Origin: Planctomycetaceae bacterium
GTDB taxonomy: Bacteria; Planctomycetota; Planctomycetia; Isosphaerales; Isosphaeraceae
NCBI GenBank assembly: GCA_019232645.1
Contig: JAFANO010000449.1
Span: forward strand, 1-6,664
Direction: 5' to 3'
DNA: 6,664 bases
A program made the translations under genes and the position numbers. Below the pieces are notes generated by a model. It saw only the letters and a program-made list of their open reading frames with translations. It searched no databases and was not told where the DNA came from. Positions within the stretch are counted from its first letter, which is position 1. Every line of letters begins with the position of its first letter. Positions 1-5,645 of the stretch are shown here, piece by piece.

Positions 1-192
1 TGTCCGGAAGGCCTCGAGCACGCGCGGGTTCTTGATGCCGCGCTCGACCAGGTGCCGCTCGACCATCCGGTTCCGCGCCGGGGCGAACGGATCGGCCGGC
101 GCGGGCTCGGCACCCCGGGCAGGCACCGCGAAGGCCCACGCGAGGCCGAGGCAAAGGCCGACCCCGCCCAGGATCACTGCTCGGGTTGACAT
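1..192 (-). CDS. pcm: Protein-L-isoaspartate O-methyltransferase (PCMT), N-terminal part with signal peptide; runs off left edge
   Basis: Only the first 64 codons are in the window. After a hydrophobic leader (residues about 4-27, VILGGVGLCLGLAWAF then VPARGA) the protein reads RNRMVERHLVERGIKNPRVLEAFRT (broken here for length: RNRMVERHLV at 40-49, ERGIKNPRVLEAFRT at 50-64). This is the typical start of PCMT, MVxxxLxxRGIxxxxVLxAFxxVPR, just before the SAM-binding Rossmann fold, which lies outside the window. The family repairs isoaspartyl residues in damaged proteins by SAM-dependent methylation. The start is supported by GGGGAG eight bases upstream (minus-strand reading, about 201-206). The odd point is the leader: PCMT is normally cytosolic and begins close to the MVxxxL motif, so about 40 extra residues with signal-peptide character suggest export or membrane anchoring. 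It is transcribed away from the zinc-ribbon gene, across a shared control region. The family call is fairly sure; the location is inferred. Confidence 0.82.
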   Translation of the reverse strand, partial: MSTRAVILGGVGLCLGLAWAFAVPARGAEPAPADPFAPARNRMVERHLVERGIKNPRVLEAFRT

Positions 193-260
193 GCGGGAAT
201 CTCCCCGGCTCTCGACGAGGACCGAATTCTCTGCCTCGGGAGAACCGATCTCTCCTGCAG

Positions 261-286
261 ATCGTACACCGTAGTATCGTACACCG
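261..286. repeat. 11-bp direct repeat in the divergent intergenic region (possible operator)
   Basis: ATCGTACACCG occurs perfectly at 261-271 and again at 276-286, a 15-bp period. ACACC at the end of the second copy (281-285) is also complementary to GGTGT at 295-299, nine bases further on. The repeat lies between the methyltransferase start (192, leftward) and the promoter and start of the zinc-ribbon gene (rightward). It is therefore well placed as a tandem binding site for a regulator of either gene. The repeat is seen directly; regulator binding is only inferred. Confidence 0.5.
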
Positions 287-348
287 CATGAGGTGGTGTG
301 CGGAAGTCGCTCGCGTGCGGGCTCTGGGACGCGCCGGGGGAAGTCGGC

Positions 349-377
349 TTGGTCGTGCCCAGCCTCGCGATTATAAT
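349..377 (+). promoter_or_regulatory. Candidate sigma-70 promoter for the zinc-ribbon gene
   Basis: A perfect -10 hexamer TATAAT (372-377) lies exactly 17 bp after TTGGTC (349-354), which matches three of six bases of the -35 consensus TTGACA. Transcription would start near 384. That gives a leader of about 60 nt before the ATG at 445 and argues against initiation at the upstream in-frame ATG at 298. Confidence 0.55.
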
Positions 378-444
378 GGCGTGCCAAAACCCTTGGATGA
401 ACAGCCCACCATTTTTAACCCCCGATCTCCCCGAGAATTTCGGA

Positions 445-903
445 ATGATCCTCTCATCGGTCGTATGGCATGCCCTATTGGTCTCGCTGGCCCCGGCCCC
501 GGCATTCTCCGCGGCAGGGTCGGAGCCGGTGACGCTGACGGGCCGGGCGGTCGAGCTGGCCGCCGCGCTGAAGCCGCTGGGCGTGGCCTTCGACCCCGAG
601 CCGGTCGCGAAGCAAGTCGTCGTCCAGGGCCCCGATGGCGCGATTACCCCCTTGATCTCGGACGAGGCGAGCCGCGCCCTCTTCCTCGACGAGCGGTTGC
701 GCGACCGACCCCTGGAGATCCAGGGACGACGATTCCCCGGCATCCCTTACGTTCAAGTGACCTCGATCCGCGTGGACGAGCAGGGTCAGCTCCGGACGCC
801 CGAGTATTCTTGCGAGATCTGCGCGATCAGCGTCCGATATCCCCAGACCTGCCCCTGCTGCCAGGGCCCGATGGTCCTCCGGATGCGGCCCGCGGAGCGC
901 TGA
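445..903 (+). CDS. Small exported protein with C-terminal zinc-ribbon-like cysteine cluster, function unknown
   Basis: A 152-aa protein with a hydrophobic leader (residues 1-23, MILSSVVWHALLVSLAPAPA and following), read as a signal peptide with likely cleavage near AFSA/AG. The middle (about 28-115) is predicted beta-rich by inspection (VTLTGRAVEL, RPLEIQGRRF, VQVTSIRVDEQGQL) and could be a small barrel. The C-terminus carries CEIC (123-126) and CPCC (136-139), a CxxC-x9-CxCC arrangement expected to bind a metal such as zinc. I recall similar short proteins of unknown function from planctomycetes but know no assigned role. The start at 445 is chosen because the signal peptide begins there and the promoter at 349-377 lies upstream; its ribosome site is weak. 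In-frame ATGs at 298 and 397 would bury the leader. The stop is 86 bp before the glycosyltransferase start, so the two may share a transcript. Confidence 0.75.
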   Translation: MILSSVVWHALLVSLAPAPAFSAAGSEPVTLTGRAVELAAALKPLGVAFDPEPVAKQVVVQGPDGAITPLISDEASRALFLDERLRDRPLEIQGRRFPGIPYVQVTSIRVDEQGQLRTPEYSCEICAISVRYPQTCPCCQGPMVLRMRPAER

Positions 904-989
904 AATCGGGCGACGGCGGCGTCGCTCCTGTGTCGCGGTCCCGAGGTTCTTACTGACGGCGGCGGGATCCGCCGAGGATTTCCTGCACC

Positions 990-2198
990 ATGGCCATGGT
1001 CAATGCCAACCTCCTGCTCGGCCTGATCGCCATCGTCGCCGTGACGTCGACGCTCGCCGGCCTGATCGCGGTGCTCTGGGTGACCCGCCGGCCGAGGAGG
1101 CTGCCCGACTTCACTCCCCCCGTGACGATCTTCAAGCCGCTGAAGGGCGTCGATGAGGGGCTCGAGGAGAACCTGCGCAGCTTCTTCCGGCTCGACTATC
1201 CCACCTTCCAGCTGCTCTTCTGCGTGGCCGAGGCCGACGACCCGGCGATCGCGGTCGTCAATCGCCTGCTGGCGGAGTTCCCCGACCAGGACGCGAAGCT
1301 GATCGTGGGCTGTCCGATCTTCGGGCTCAACCCGAAGGTCGAGAGCCTCGCGGCCATGGACCGCTACCGCAAGCACGACACCATCCTGATCAGCGACTCG
1401 AACGTCCGCGTCCGCCCGTCCTATCTCCGCGAGACGGCCTGCTACCTGGCCGACCCGAGCGTCGGGCTGGTCTCGAACCTCTTCGTCGGGGTCGGCGAGG
1501 AGCAGACGGGGGCGGTCCTGGAGAACCTCCAGCTCAACGGGTTGATCGCGTCGGGCGTCGCCCTGGCGGCGGTCCTCCGGGCGACGTGCGTCGTCGGCAA
1601 GTCGATGCTGATGCCGGTCCGCGCCCTGGAAGCGATCGGGGGCTTCGCCGGGGTCCGCCACCTGCTGGCCGAGGACCAGGCGATCGGCCTCCGGGTCCGC
1701 AAGGCCGGCTACGCGATCCGGCTGAGCCATCACGTCATCGACAACGTCAACCAGGACCGCGACTTTTACTGGTTCCTGAACCGCCACTCGCGGTGGTACA
1801 AGATCCGCAGGCGGATGGCGCTGCCGACGTTCCTCGCGGAGCCGATGACCAACCTGGCGACGATCGGCCTGGTCTGGGCGATGTCGGGCGAGTCGGGGAT
1901 CGCCTGGGGGGGCCTGGTCGTCCTGGTCGGCCTCGGCATGGCGCGCGACGCGATCCTGACGCGCTGGCTCCGCGGCTCGTTCCCCAAGTTCCGCCACCTG
2001 ATGCTCAGCCCGATGAAGGACCTCTTCCTCCTCCCCGTCTGGTGCGACGCGCTGCTGAGTCGTCGGGTCATCTGGCGCGGCCATCGCTTCCTGATCGGTC
2101 GCTATACCCGGCTCCGCCAGGCGCGCGTCCCCTTGACCGTCCGCCGGAGGGTCCGGAGGGTCCGCCGGTTGCGGACCCGCGACGGCGATCATTCCTGA
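990..2198 (+). CDS. Membrane glycosyltransferase, ceramide glucosyltransferase / HpnI type (GT21-like)
   Basis: A 402-aa protein with an N-terminal membrane helix (about 8-31), a cytoplasmic GT-A domain and hydrophobic stretches at about 286-298, 304-318 and 337-356. The family-specific opening FKPLKG (48-53) is followed by acidic EADDP (81-85), DSN (136-138), AEDQ (227-230) and RHSRW (265-269). This is the D1, D2, D3 and (Q/R)xxRW pattern of processive or GT21-type enzymes. The family transfers a sugar from a nucleotide sugar to a lipid acceptor: ceramide in GT21, or bacteriohopanetetrol in HpnI. The acceptor cannot be told from the sequence. The start is 990 because GAGGA (974-978) precedes it by 11 nt; a second ATG lies at 996. 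A CGGCGG/CCGCCG hairpin (960-974) abuts that ribosome site. The tail (384-397) is unusually arginine-rich and is encoded by GTCCGCCGG/GTCCGGAGG repeats near 2139-2168. Confidence 0.87.
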   Translation: MAMVNANLLLGLIAIVAVTSTLAGLIAVLWVTRRPRRLPDFTPPVTIFKPLKGVDEGLEENLRSFFRLDYPTFQLLFCVAEADDPAIAVVNRLLAEFPDQDAKLIVGCPIFGLNPKVESLAAMDRYRKHDTILISDSNVRVRPSYLRETACYLADPSVGLVSNLFVGVGEEQTGAVLENLQLNGLIASGVALAAVLRATCVVGKSMLMPVRALEAIGGFAGVRHLLAEDQAIGLRVRKAGYAIRLSHHVIDNVNQDRDFYWFLNRHSRWYKIRRRMALPTFLAEPMTNLATIGLVWAMSGESGIAWGGLVVLVGLGMARDAILTRWLRGSFPKFRHLMLSPMKDLFLLPVWCDALLSRRVIWRGHRFLIGRYTRLRQARVPLTVRRRVRRVRRLRTRDGDHS

Positions 2199-2308
2199 GG
2201 GCCGCTTCGCCCATCCTCCAGGGGACACGCTCGCGTGCCGGGCGCCGATCTCGGCATCCCTCTGGATCGTTCGGGGCCCCTGCGCGAGACTCCCCACGCG
2301 ACGCACCC

Positions 2309-2370
2309 GGGAACCTCACAAATTTTTCGGGTTTAATCCTCTTGCCTGCGGAGACTTACGACCGAATGAT
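2309..2370 (+). promoter_or_regulatory. Possible promoter(s) in the 2199-2420 gap before the ABC transporter
   Basis: The 222-bp gap has a locally AT-richer patch at about 2317-2345. Two weak candidates are visible. One is GGAAC (2310-2314), 16 bp before GTTTAAT (2331-2337), which resembles an ECF-sigma -35 and could alternatively supply TTTAAT as a -10. The other is TTGCCT (2342-2347), 17 bp before AATGAT (2365-2370), a sigma-70-like pair with starts near 2377. Neither is strong. The rest of the gap shows only short GC palindromes such as GGGGCCCC and no convincing terminator for the glycosyltransferase. Confidence 0.28.
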
Positions 2371-2420
2371 GGTGAGTGTTGGCGGATCCCCCAGGTCACC
2401 TTGAAGAAAGGGGTCGCTTG

Positions 2421-4016
2421 ATGGAAGAAACGGCCGACGCCTCCGGCGGTCCCCATCCTCTCGCCCGCATACCCCGGCTCCTCTCCCTTCCGGTCCCCCG
2501 GGACCCGCGCCTGACGCTAGTTGCCCTGTCCTTCATCGCCTGCTGTCTCCTCGAACCCCGGCCGAGCCGCGCCGACACCCTGGCGGAGATCCGCGCGCGG
2601 GGGCGGTTGATCTACGGCGGCGACATGGAAGGGGGCGGTCCCTACGTCTATCCCGACCCGAACGACCCGCGCGAGGTGGCCGGGTTCGAGGTCGAGCTGA
2701 TGGACGCGCTCGGCCGGGAGCTGGGGGTCAAGGCCGAGTTCTCGCAGGGCCCCTGGGACCGGCTGCTCGAGGTGCTCAGGGCCGGCCGGATCGACCTGGT
2801 GATCAACGGCTATGAATGGACCGAGGCCCGGGCGCGCGACTTCCTGGCGACCCGGCCGTATTACACCTACCAGCTCCAGCTCATGGCCCGGCGCGACGGC
2901 CCGATCGGCTCCTGGCAAGACCTGGGGGCGAGCAAGCCCGGGGGCGGGAGCTGGCGGGTCGGGGTCCTGAACAGCTCGGCGGCCGATACCTTCGCCGACG
3001 AGTCGGGGGGGCCTCACGTCGAGGTCGTCCGCTTCGACGGCGGGACCGACGCGATGCGGGCCGTCGAGAACGGCCAGATCGACGCCACGCTCCAGGACCT
3101 CCCGACGGTCCTCTTCTACCGCGGCCGCTATCCCACGCTGAAGCTGGCGGGCCCACCCGTCGGCAAGGGCGATTACGTCATCTACGTCCGCCGAGGGGAC
3201 GAGCCCCTGCGCGACGCGCTCGACCGCGGCCTCGGCCGGCTGATCGACTCGGGCGAGCTCCGGTGGATCTACGAGCGTCATGGGCTCTGGAACGACGCCC
3301 AGCGCGCGCTGTCGGACGGGACGGGCGCGAAGTCCCAGGCGTCCCGCATGCCGCGGCCCGAGGGGCTGGAGCTCCTCTGGCGGTACCGATCGCGGCTGCT
3401 CGCCGCCGCGTGGGTGACGATCGTGCTGTCGGTCACGTCGATGCCGCTGGCGATGGCGCTGGGGCTCCTGATCGCGCTGGGGCGGATGTATGGTCCCCGG
3501 CCGCTGCGGCGGCTCTTGGCCGCCTACGTCGAGCTCCTCCGGGGCACGCCGCTGATGCTCCAGCTCTTCGTGCTGTTCTACCTGCTGAAGCTGCCGGTCT
3601 GGGTCGCGGGGATCGGCGGGCTGGCGATCAACTATTCGGCGTACGAGGCCGAGATCTACCGCGCGGGGCTGCAGGCGATCCCGGCGGGCCAGATGGAGGC
3701 CGCGCTGGCCCTGGGGATGTCGCGCCAGTTGGCCCTGCGCCGGGTGATCGTGCCGCAGGCGGTCCGGATCGTGATCCCCCCCGTCACGAACGACTTCATC
3801 GCGCTGTTCAAGGACACGTCGGTCTGCTCGGTGATCACGCTGGTCGAGCTGACCAAGCAGTACTCGATCCTGGGCAACAGCACCGGGGGCTGGCTGGAGT
3901 TCGCGCTGGCGACGTCGCTGCTGTACCTGGCGATGAGCCTGCCCCTGTCGTGGTTCTCGCGATGGTCCGAACGTCGGTGGGAGGCCTCGGGGGCGAAAGG
4001 GGGGGCGCCGGCATGA
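2421..4016 (+). CDS. Amino-acid ABC importer: solute-binding protein fused to permease in one polypeptide
   Basis: A 531-aa fusion. Residues 31-50 form a signal or anchor helix (LTLVALSFIACCLL) after a long 30-residue n-region. Residues about 58-290 are a family-3 solute-binding domain (GFEVELMDALGRELG at 88-102, TEARARDF at 134-141, QIDATLQD at 219-226). R137 and D226 align by motif with the HisJ residues that bind the ligand carboxylate and amino group, so the cargo is probably an amino acid. After a linker (about 291-320), residues 325-515 are a HisM/GlnP-type permease with about five helices: ELLRGTPLMLQL at 371-382 and the ATPase-docking EAA loop EAALALGM at 426-433. AAGGGG (2408-2413), seven bases upstream, supports the start at 2421 over an in-frame GTG at 2376. 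The ATPase start overlaps the stop (ATGA), so translation is probably coupled. SBP-permease fusions are known, for example GlnPQ of lactic-acid bacteria, but the usual arrangement uses separate genes. Confidence 0.9.
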   Translation: MEETADASGGPHPLARIPRLLSLPVPRDPRLTLVALSFIACCLLEPRPSRADTLAEIRARGRLIYGGDMEGGGPYVYPDPNDPREVAGFEVELMDALGRELGVKAEFSQGPWDRLLEVLRAGRIDLVINGYEWTEARARDFLATRPYYTYQLQLMARRDGPIGSWQDLGASKPGGGSWRVGVLNSSAADTFADESGGPHVEVVRFDGGTDAMRAVENGQIDATLQDLPTVLFYRGRYPTLKLAGPPVGKGDYVIYVRRGDEPLRDALDRGLGRLIDSGELRWIYERHGLWNDAQRALSDGTGAKSQASRMPRPEGLELLWRYRSRLLAAAWVTIVLSVTSMPLAMALGLLIALGRMYGPRPLRRLLAAYVELLRGTPLMLQLFVLFYLLKLPVWVAGIGGLAINYSAYEAEIYRAGLQAIPAGQMEAALALGMSRQLALRRVIVPQAVRIVIPPVTNDFIALFKDTSVCSVITLVELTKQYSILGNSTGGWLEFALATSLLYLAMSLPLSWFSRWSERRWEASGAKGGAPA

Positions 4017-4759
4017 TCGAGGTGAACGACCTGGTCAAGCGTTACGGGACGCTGGAGGTGTTGCGGGGGGTGACCCTGTCGGTGGACCCGGGCGAGGTGG
4101 CGGCGATCATCGGCCCGTCGGGCAGCGGCAAGAGCACATTCCTGCGCTGCCTGAACGGCCTGGAGACGTTCCAGGGGGGGACGGTGACGATCGACGGCCT
4201 GCACTGGGGCGTCGAGACCCCCACCTCGGCCCGCGGGCGGATCCTTCGCGCCGTCCGGGGGAGGGTGGGCATGGTCTTCCAGAGCTTCAACCTCTTCCCG
4301 CACCGGACGGTCCTCCAGAACGTCACGGAGGCCCCGATCCACGTCCTGAGGCTCGACCCGGACCAGGCCGAGGCGCGGGCGCGCCGGCTGCTCGACCGCG
4401 TCGGGCTGGCGGACCGGCTGCACGCGATGCCCCGGCACCTCTCCGGCGGCCAGCAGCAGCGGGTCGCCATCGCGCGCGTCCTGGCGATGGAGCCGCGCGC
4501 CATCCTCTTCGACGAGCCGACCAGCGCGCTCGACCCGAGGATGACCGCCGAGGTCCTCGCCGTGATGGCCGACCTCGCCCGCGACGGCCTGACCATGATC
4601 GTCGTCACCCACGCCATGCGGTTCGCGCGCCAGGTCGCCCACACCGTCCACGTCTTCGGCGACGGCCGGGTCATCGAATCCGGCCCCCCCGCGCAGATCT
4701 TCGAGGAGCCGCATGAGGAAGCCACCCGGCTCCTGCTCTCGGAGGTCCAGGCGGCGTGA
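4013..4759 (+). CDS. Polar amino-acid ABC transporter ATPase (GlnQ/HisP type)
   Basis: A 248-aa ATPase of normal family length with every motif intact: Walker A GPSGSGKST (34-42), Q-loop VFQSFNLFPH (88-97), signature LSGGQQQR (143-150), Walker B ILFDEPT (164-170), D-loop SALD (171-174) and H-loop TH (199-200). Spacing and motif wording are those of the polar amino-acid uptake subfamily (COG1126). It would dimerise on the cytoplasmic face and drive uptake through the fused binding-protein/permease encoded just upstream. Its ATG overlaps the upstream TGA, and a G-rich run (about 3997-4006) may act as the ribosome site. Open reading continues far upstream in the same frame, but that stretch only shadows the permease gene. 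An insertion-like stretch at about 63-80 (HWGVETPTSARGRILRAV) is slightly longer than in GlnQ but is common in HisP-like members. The substrate specificity is not readable from the sequence. Confidence 0.93.
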   Translation: MIEVNDLVKRYGTLEVLRGVTLSVDPGEVAAIIGPSGSGKSTFLRCLNGLETFQGGTVTIDGLHWGVETPTSARGRILRAVRGRVGMVFQSFNLFPHRTVLQNVTEAPIHVLRLDPDQAEARARRLLDRVGLADRLHAMPRHLSGGQQQRVAIARVLAMEPRAILFDEPTSALDPRMTAEVLAVMADLARDGLTMIVVTHAMRFARQVAHTVHVFGDGRVIESGPPAQIFEEPHEEATRLLLSEVQAA

Positions 4760-4765
4760 GGAGTC

Positions 4766-4783
4766 GACGCTCACTCGAGCGTC
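4766..4783 (+). terminator. Hairpin after the ATPase gene, possible terminator with a weak T-tract
   Basis: GACGCTC (4766-4772) and GAGCGTC (4777-4783) form a perfect 7-bp stem with a four-base loop, beginning seven bases after the ATPase stop. Only TT follows the stem, so intrinsic termination would be inefficient. The position right after an operon end is what makes the call plausible. Confidence 0.45.
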
Positions 4784-4940
4784 TTATGGTCGCCAATGCC
4801 GTAAGATATACGGGGGCCGGGGTCTGTCTTCAGAACTCGCCGACCTGGAACCGGGATCCGGAGACGTCCCCCAGCAATCCGGCCGCCGATGATCTTGGAG
4901 CACGCGACGCGACATCCACCTGGAAGGAGCACTGACCTGC

Positions 4941-5363
4941 ATGGTCCGCCCCGTCGCGCCGCTGCCCCCACCAGCCGGTGCGTCGGTGGGCGGTCGCAAG
5001 GTTTACCGTGCGATGCGAGAGGATCCCGCTGGAGGACCGCTGATCGGACCGACGGCAAGAATGCTCGGAGTGAGGCCGGATGATGACATCCCGGTCGTCA
5101 ATGGAAGGGTCAGTCCGGGCACCGGCGGCATGTCGGTCGCGCCCGATAGCCCCATGAACCTCCCCTCCCACCGTCGTCCTCCGAAGATCGGGGGAACGGG
5201 TAAAGATCCTGTCTGGGGGATCGACCTCGACTCGTTGGGAGGAGATATTGTTTTCCGCCAAGACTCGTCGAAGCATGGACTCCTCGAACCCGCCAGGGAG
5301 ATGTCCATCGAAGAATTCCAGAATGCGCTGGCGGATCTTGCATCGAAGTGGTTTAAGCGATGA
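4941..5363 (+). CDS. Tse2-like (ADP-ribosyltransferase-fold) toxin, putative
   Basis: A 140-aa soluble protein with no signal peptide and a short Pro-rich N-terminus (residues 4-12). Recognisable blocks are VYRA (21-24), SPGTGGMSV (58-66), HRRPP (77-81), GGTGKDPVW (84-92), DLDSL (95-99), FRQDSSKHGLLEPAREM (105-121) and an amphipathic C-terminal helix (about 122-139). By memory, the order YRA, then GGxSV, then a D..L....D....H..I.PA..M segment parallels Pseudomonas Tse2, a small toxin related to ADP-ribosyltransferases. R23, S65 and E116 or E120 are candidate active-site residues, but this is inference. AAGGAG (4924-4929), 11 nt upstream, supports the start, and an in-frame stop at 4890-4892 rules out a longer fusion. 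The stop overlaps the next start (ATGA), as in toxin-antitoxin pairs. Codon use is less GC-biased than in the neighbours. The protein is certainly a gene; the toxin call is moderate. Confidence 0.6.
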   Translation: MVRPVAPLPPPAGASVGGRKVYRAMREDPAGGPLIGPTARMLGVRPDDDIPVVNGRVSPGTGGMSVAPDSPMNLPSHRRPPKIGGTGKDPVWGIDLDSLGGDIVFRQDSSKHGLLEPAREMSIEEFQNALADLASKWFKR

Positions 5364-5605
5364 CCAGCGAACGCCTATCCCAGGAACTGGAGACGGTCGT
5401 TTCATCCGCGATGCCGCTACGGCAAATTGTCTCGGCGCTGCGCGAGTATCGTCGATCAGGCGTCACCCGCCACGAGGTGCAACTTGCCCTTGAATCGTTA
5501 CGAGATCAGGCCAAGGATGAGGCGATCGAAGACCGGATTCTTGAAGTCATGGACATCGTCAGCGGATTCTGCCCTCGGGAGAGCACCGTCTGGGAAGACG
5601 AGTGA
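5360..5605 (+). CDS. Small acidic protein, probable antitoxin or immunity partner of the upstream Tse2-like protein
   Basis: An 81-aa protein without cysteine motifs, membrane helices or a recognisable DNA-binding domain. It looks almost entirely helical: helix about 3-15, helix 19-32 (LRQIVSALREYRR), a turn at SGVT, helix 36-50 (RHEVQLALESLRDQ) and helix 54-68 (AIEDRILEVMDIVSG). It ends in an acidic tail with a lone Cys (FCPRESTVWED). I do not recognise a named family, though an ILEVMD-xVSG-x-C ending is familiar from unnamed small bacterial proteins. Its ATG lies within the stop of the upstream gene, so the two are very likely made together. Its size and position match Tsi2, the 77-aa helical immunity protein encoded directly after Tse2. 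An antitoxin role therefore rests on context, not on sequence homology. No promoter of its own is visible. Confidence 0.6.
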   Translation: MTSERLSQELETVVSSAMPLRQIVSALREYRRSGVTRHEVQLALESLRDQAKDEAIEDRILEVMDIVSGFCPRESTVWEDE

Positions 5606-5619
5606 TCGGAAGCGAGCAC

Positions 5620-5645
5620 GAGGCCGGATGACCGTGCGCGGCCTC
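5620..5645. terminator. Hairpin between convergent genes, possible bidirectional terminator
   Basis: GAGGCCG (5620-5626) pairs with CGGCCTC (5639-5645) across a 12-base loop. It sits in the 38-bp gap between the converging small genes and reaches into the stop codon of the ParD-like gene. There is no T-tract on either strand, so the hairpin is clear but its function is uncertain. Confidence 0.3.

Noticed and set aside
32..274. Plus-strand open frame of 80 codons at the left edge
   Set aside because: It is antisense to the PCMT N-terminus and its Arg/Pro/Ser-rich product has no likeness to a known protein.
298..444. Upstream in-frame start for the zinc-ribbon protein
   Set aside because: It would place about 49 residues without family character before a clear signal peptide, and it lies upstream of the best promoter at 349-377.
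2219..2280. Short palindromes (CACGCTCGCGTG and GGGGCCCC) after the glycosyltransferase
   Set aside because: Stems are short, no T-tract follows, and such palindromes are expected by chance at this GC content, so no terminator is called.
786..2306. Long minus-strand open frame of 506 codons
   Set aside because: It lies opposite the glycosyltransferase and zinc-ribbon genes. Its product is a low-complexity run of Asp, Arg, Gln and Pro with no family likeness, typical of the mirror frame of a GC-rich gene.
2816..4012. N-terminal extension of the ATPase frame
   Set aside because: The frame is open only because of GC-rich codons of the overlapping permease. The ATPase family starts at the MIEVNDLVKRYG segment at 4013.
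3656..4774. Minus-strand open frame of 372 codons opposite the permease end and ATPase
   Set aside because: The plus-strand ATPase has every catalytic motif, while the minus product is compositionally biased and without domains.
4784..4812. Possible promoter TTATGG-N17-TATACG upstream of the toxin-like gene
   Set aside because: Two of six and four of six consensus matches are too few, although the locally AT-rich spot and the 17-bp spacing drew attention.
4830..5405. Minus-strand open frame opposite the toxin-like gene
   Set aside because: The plus-strand gene has a good ribosome site, conserved-looking blocks and a coupled partner. The minus product shows no domain.
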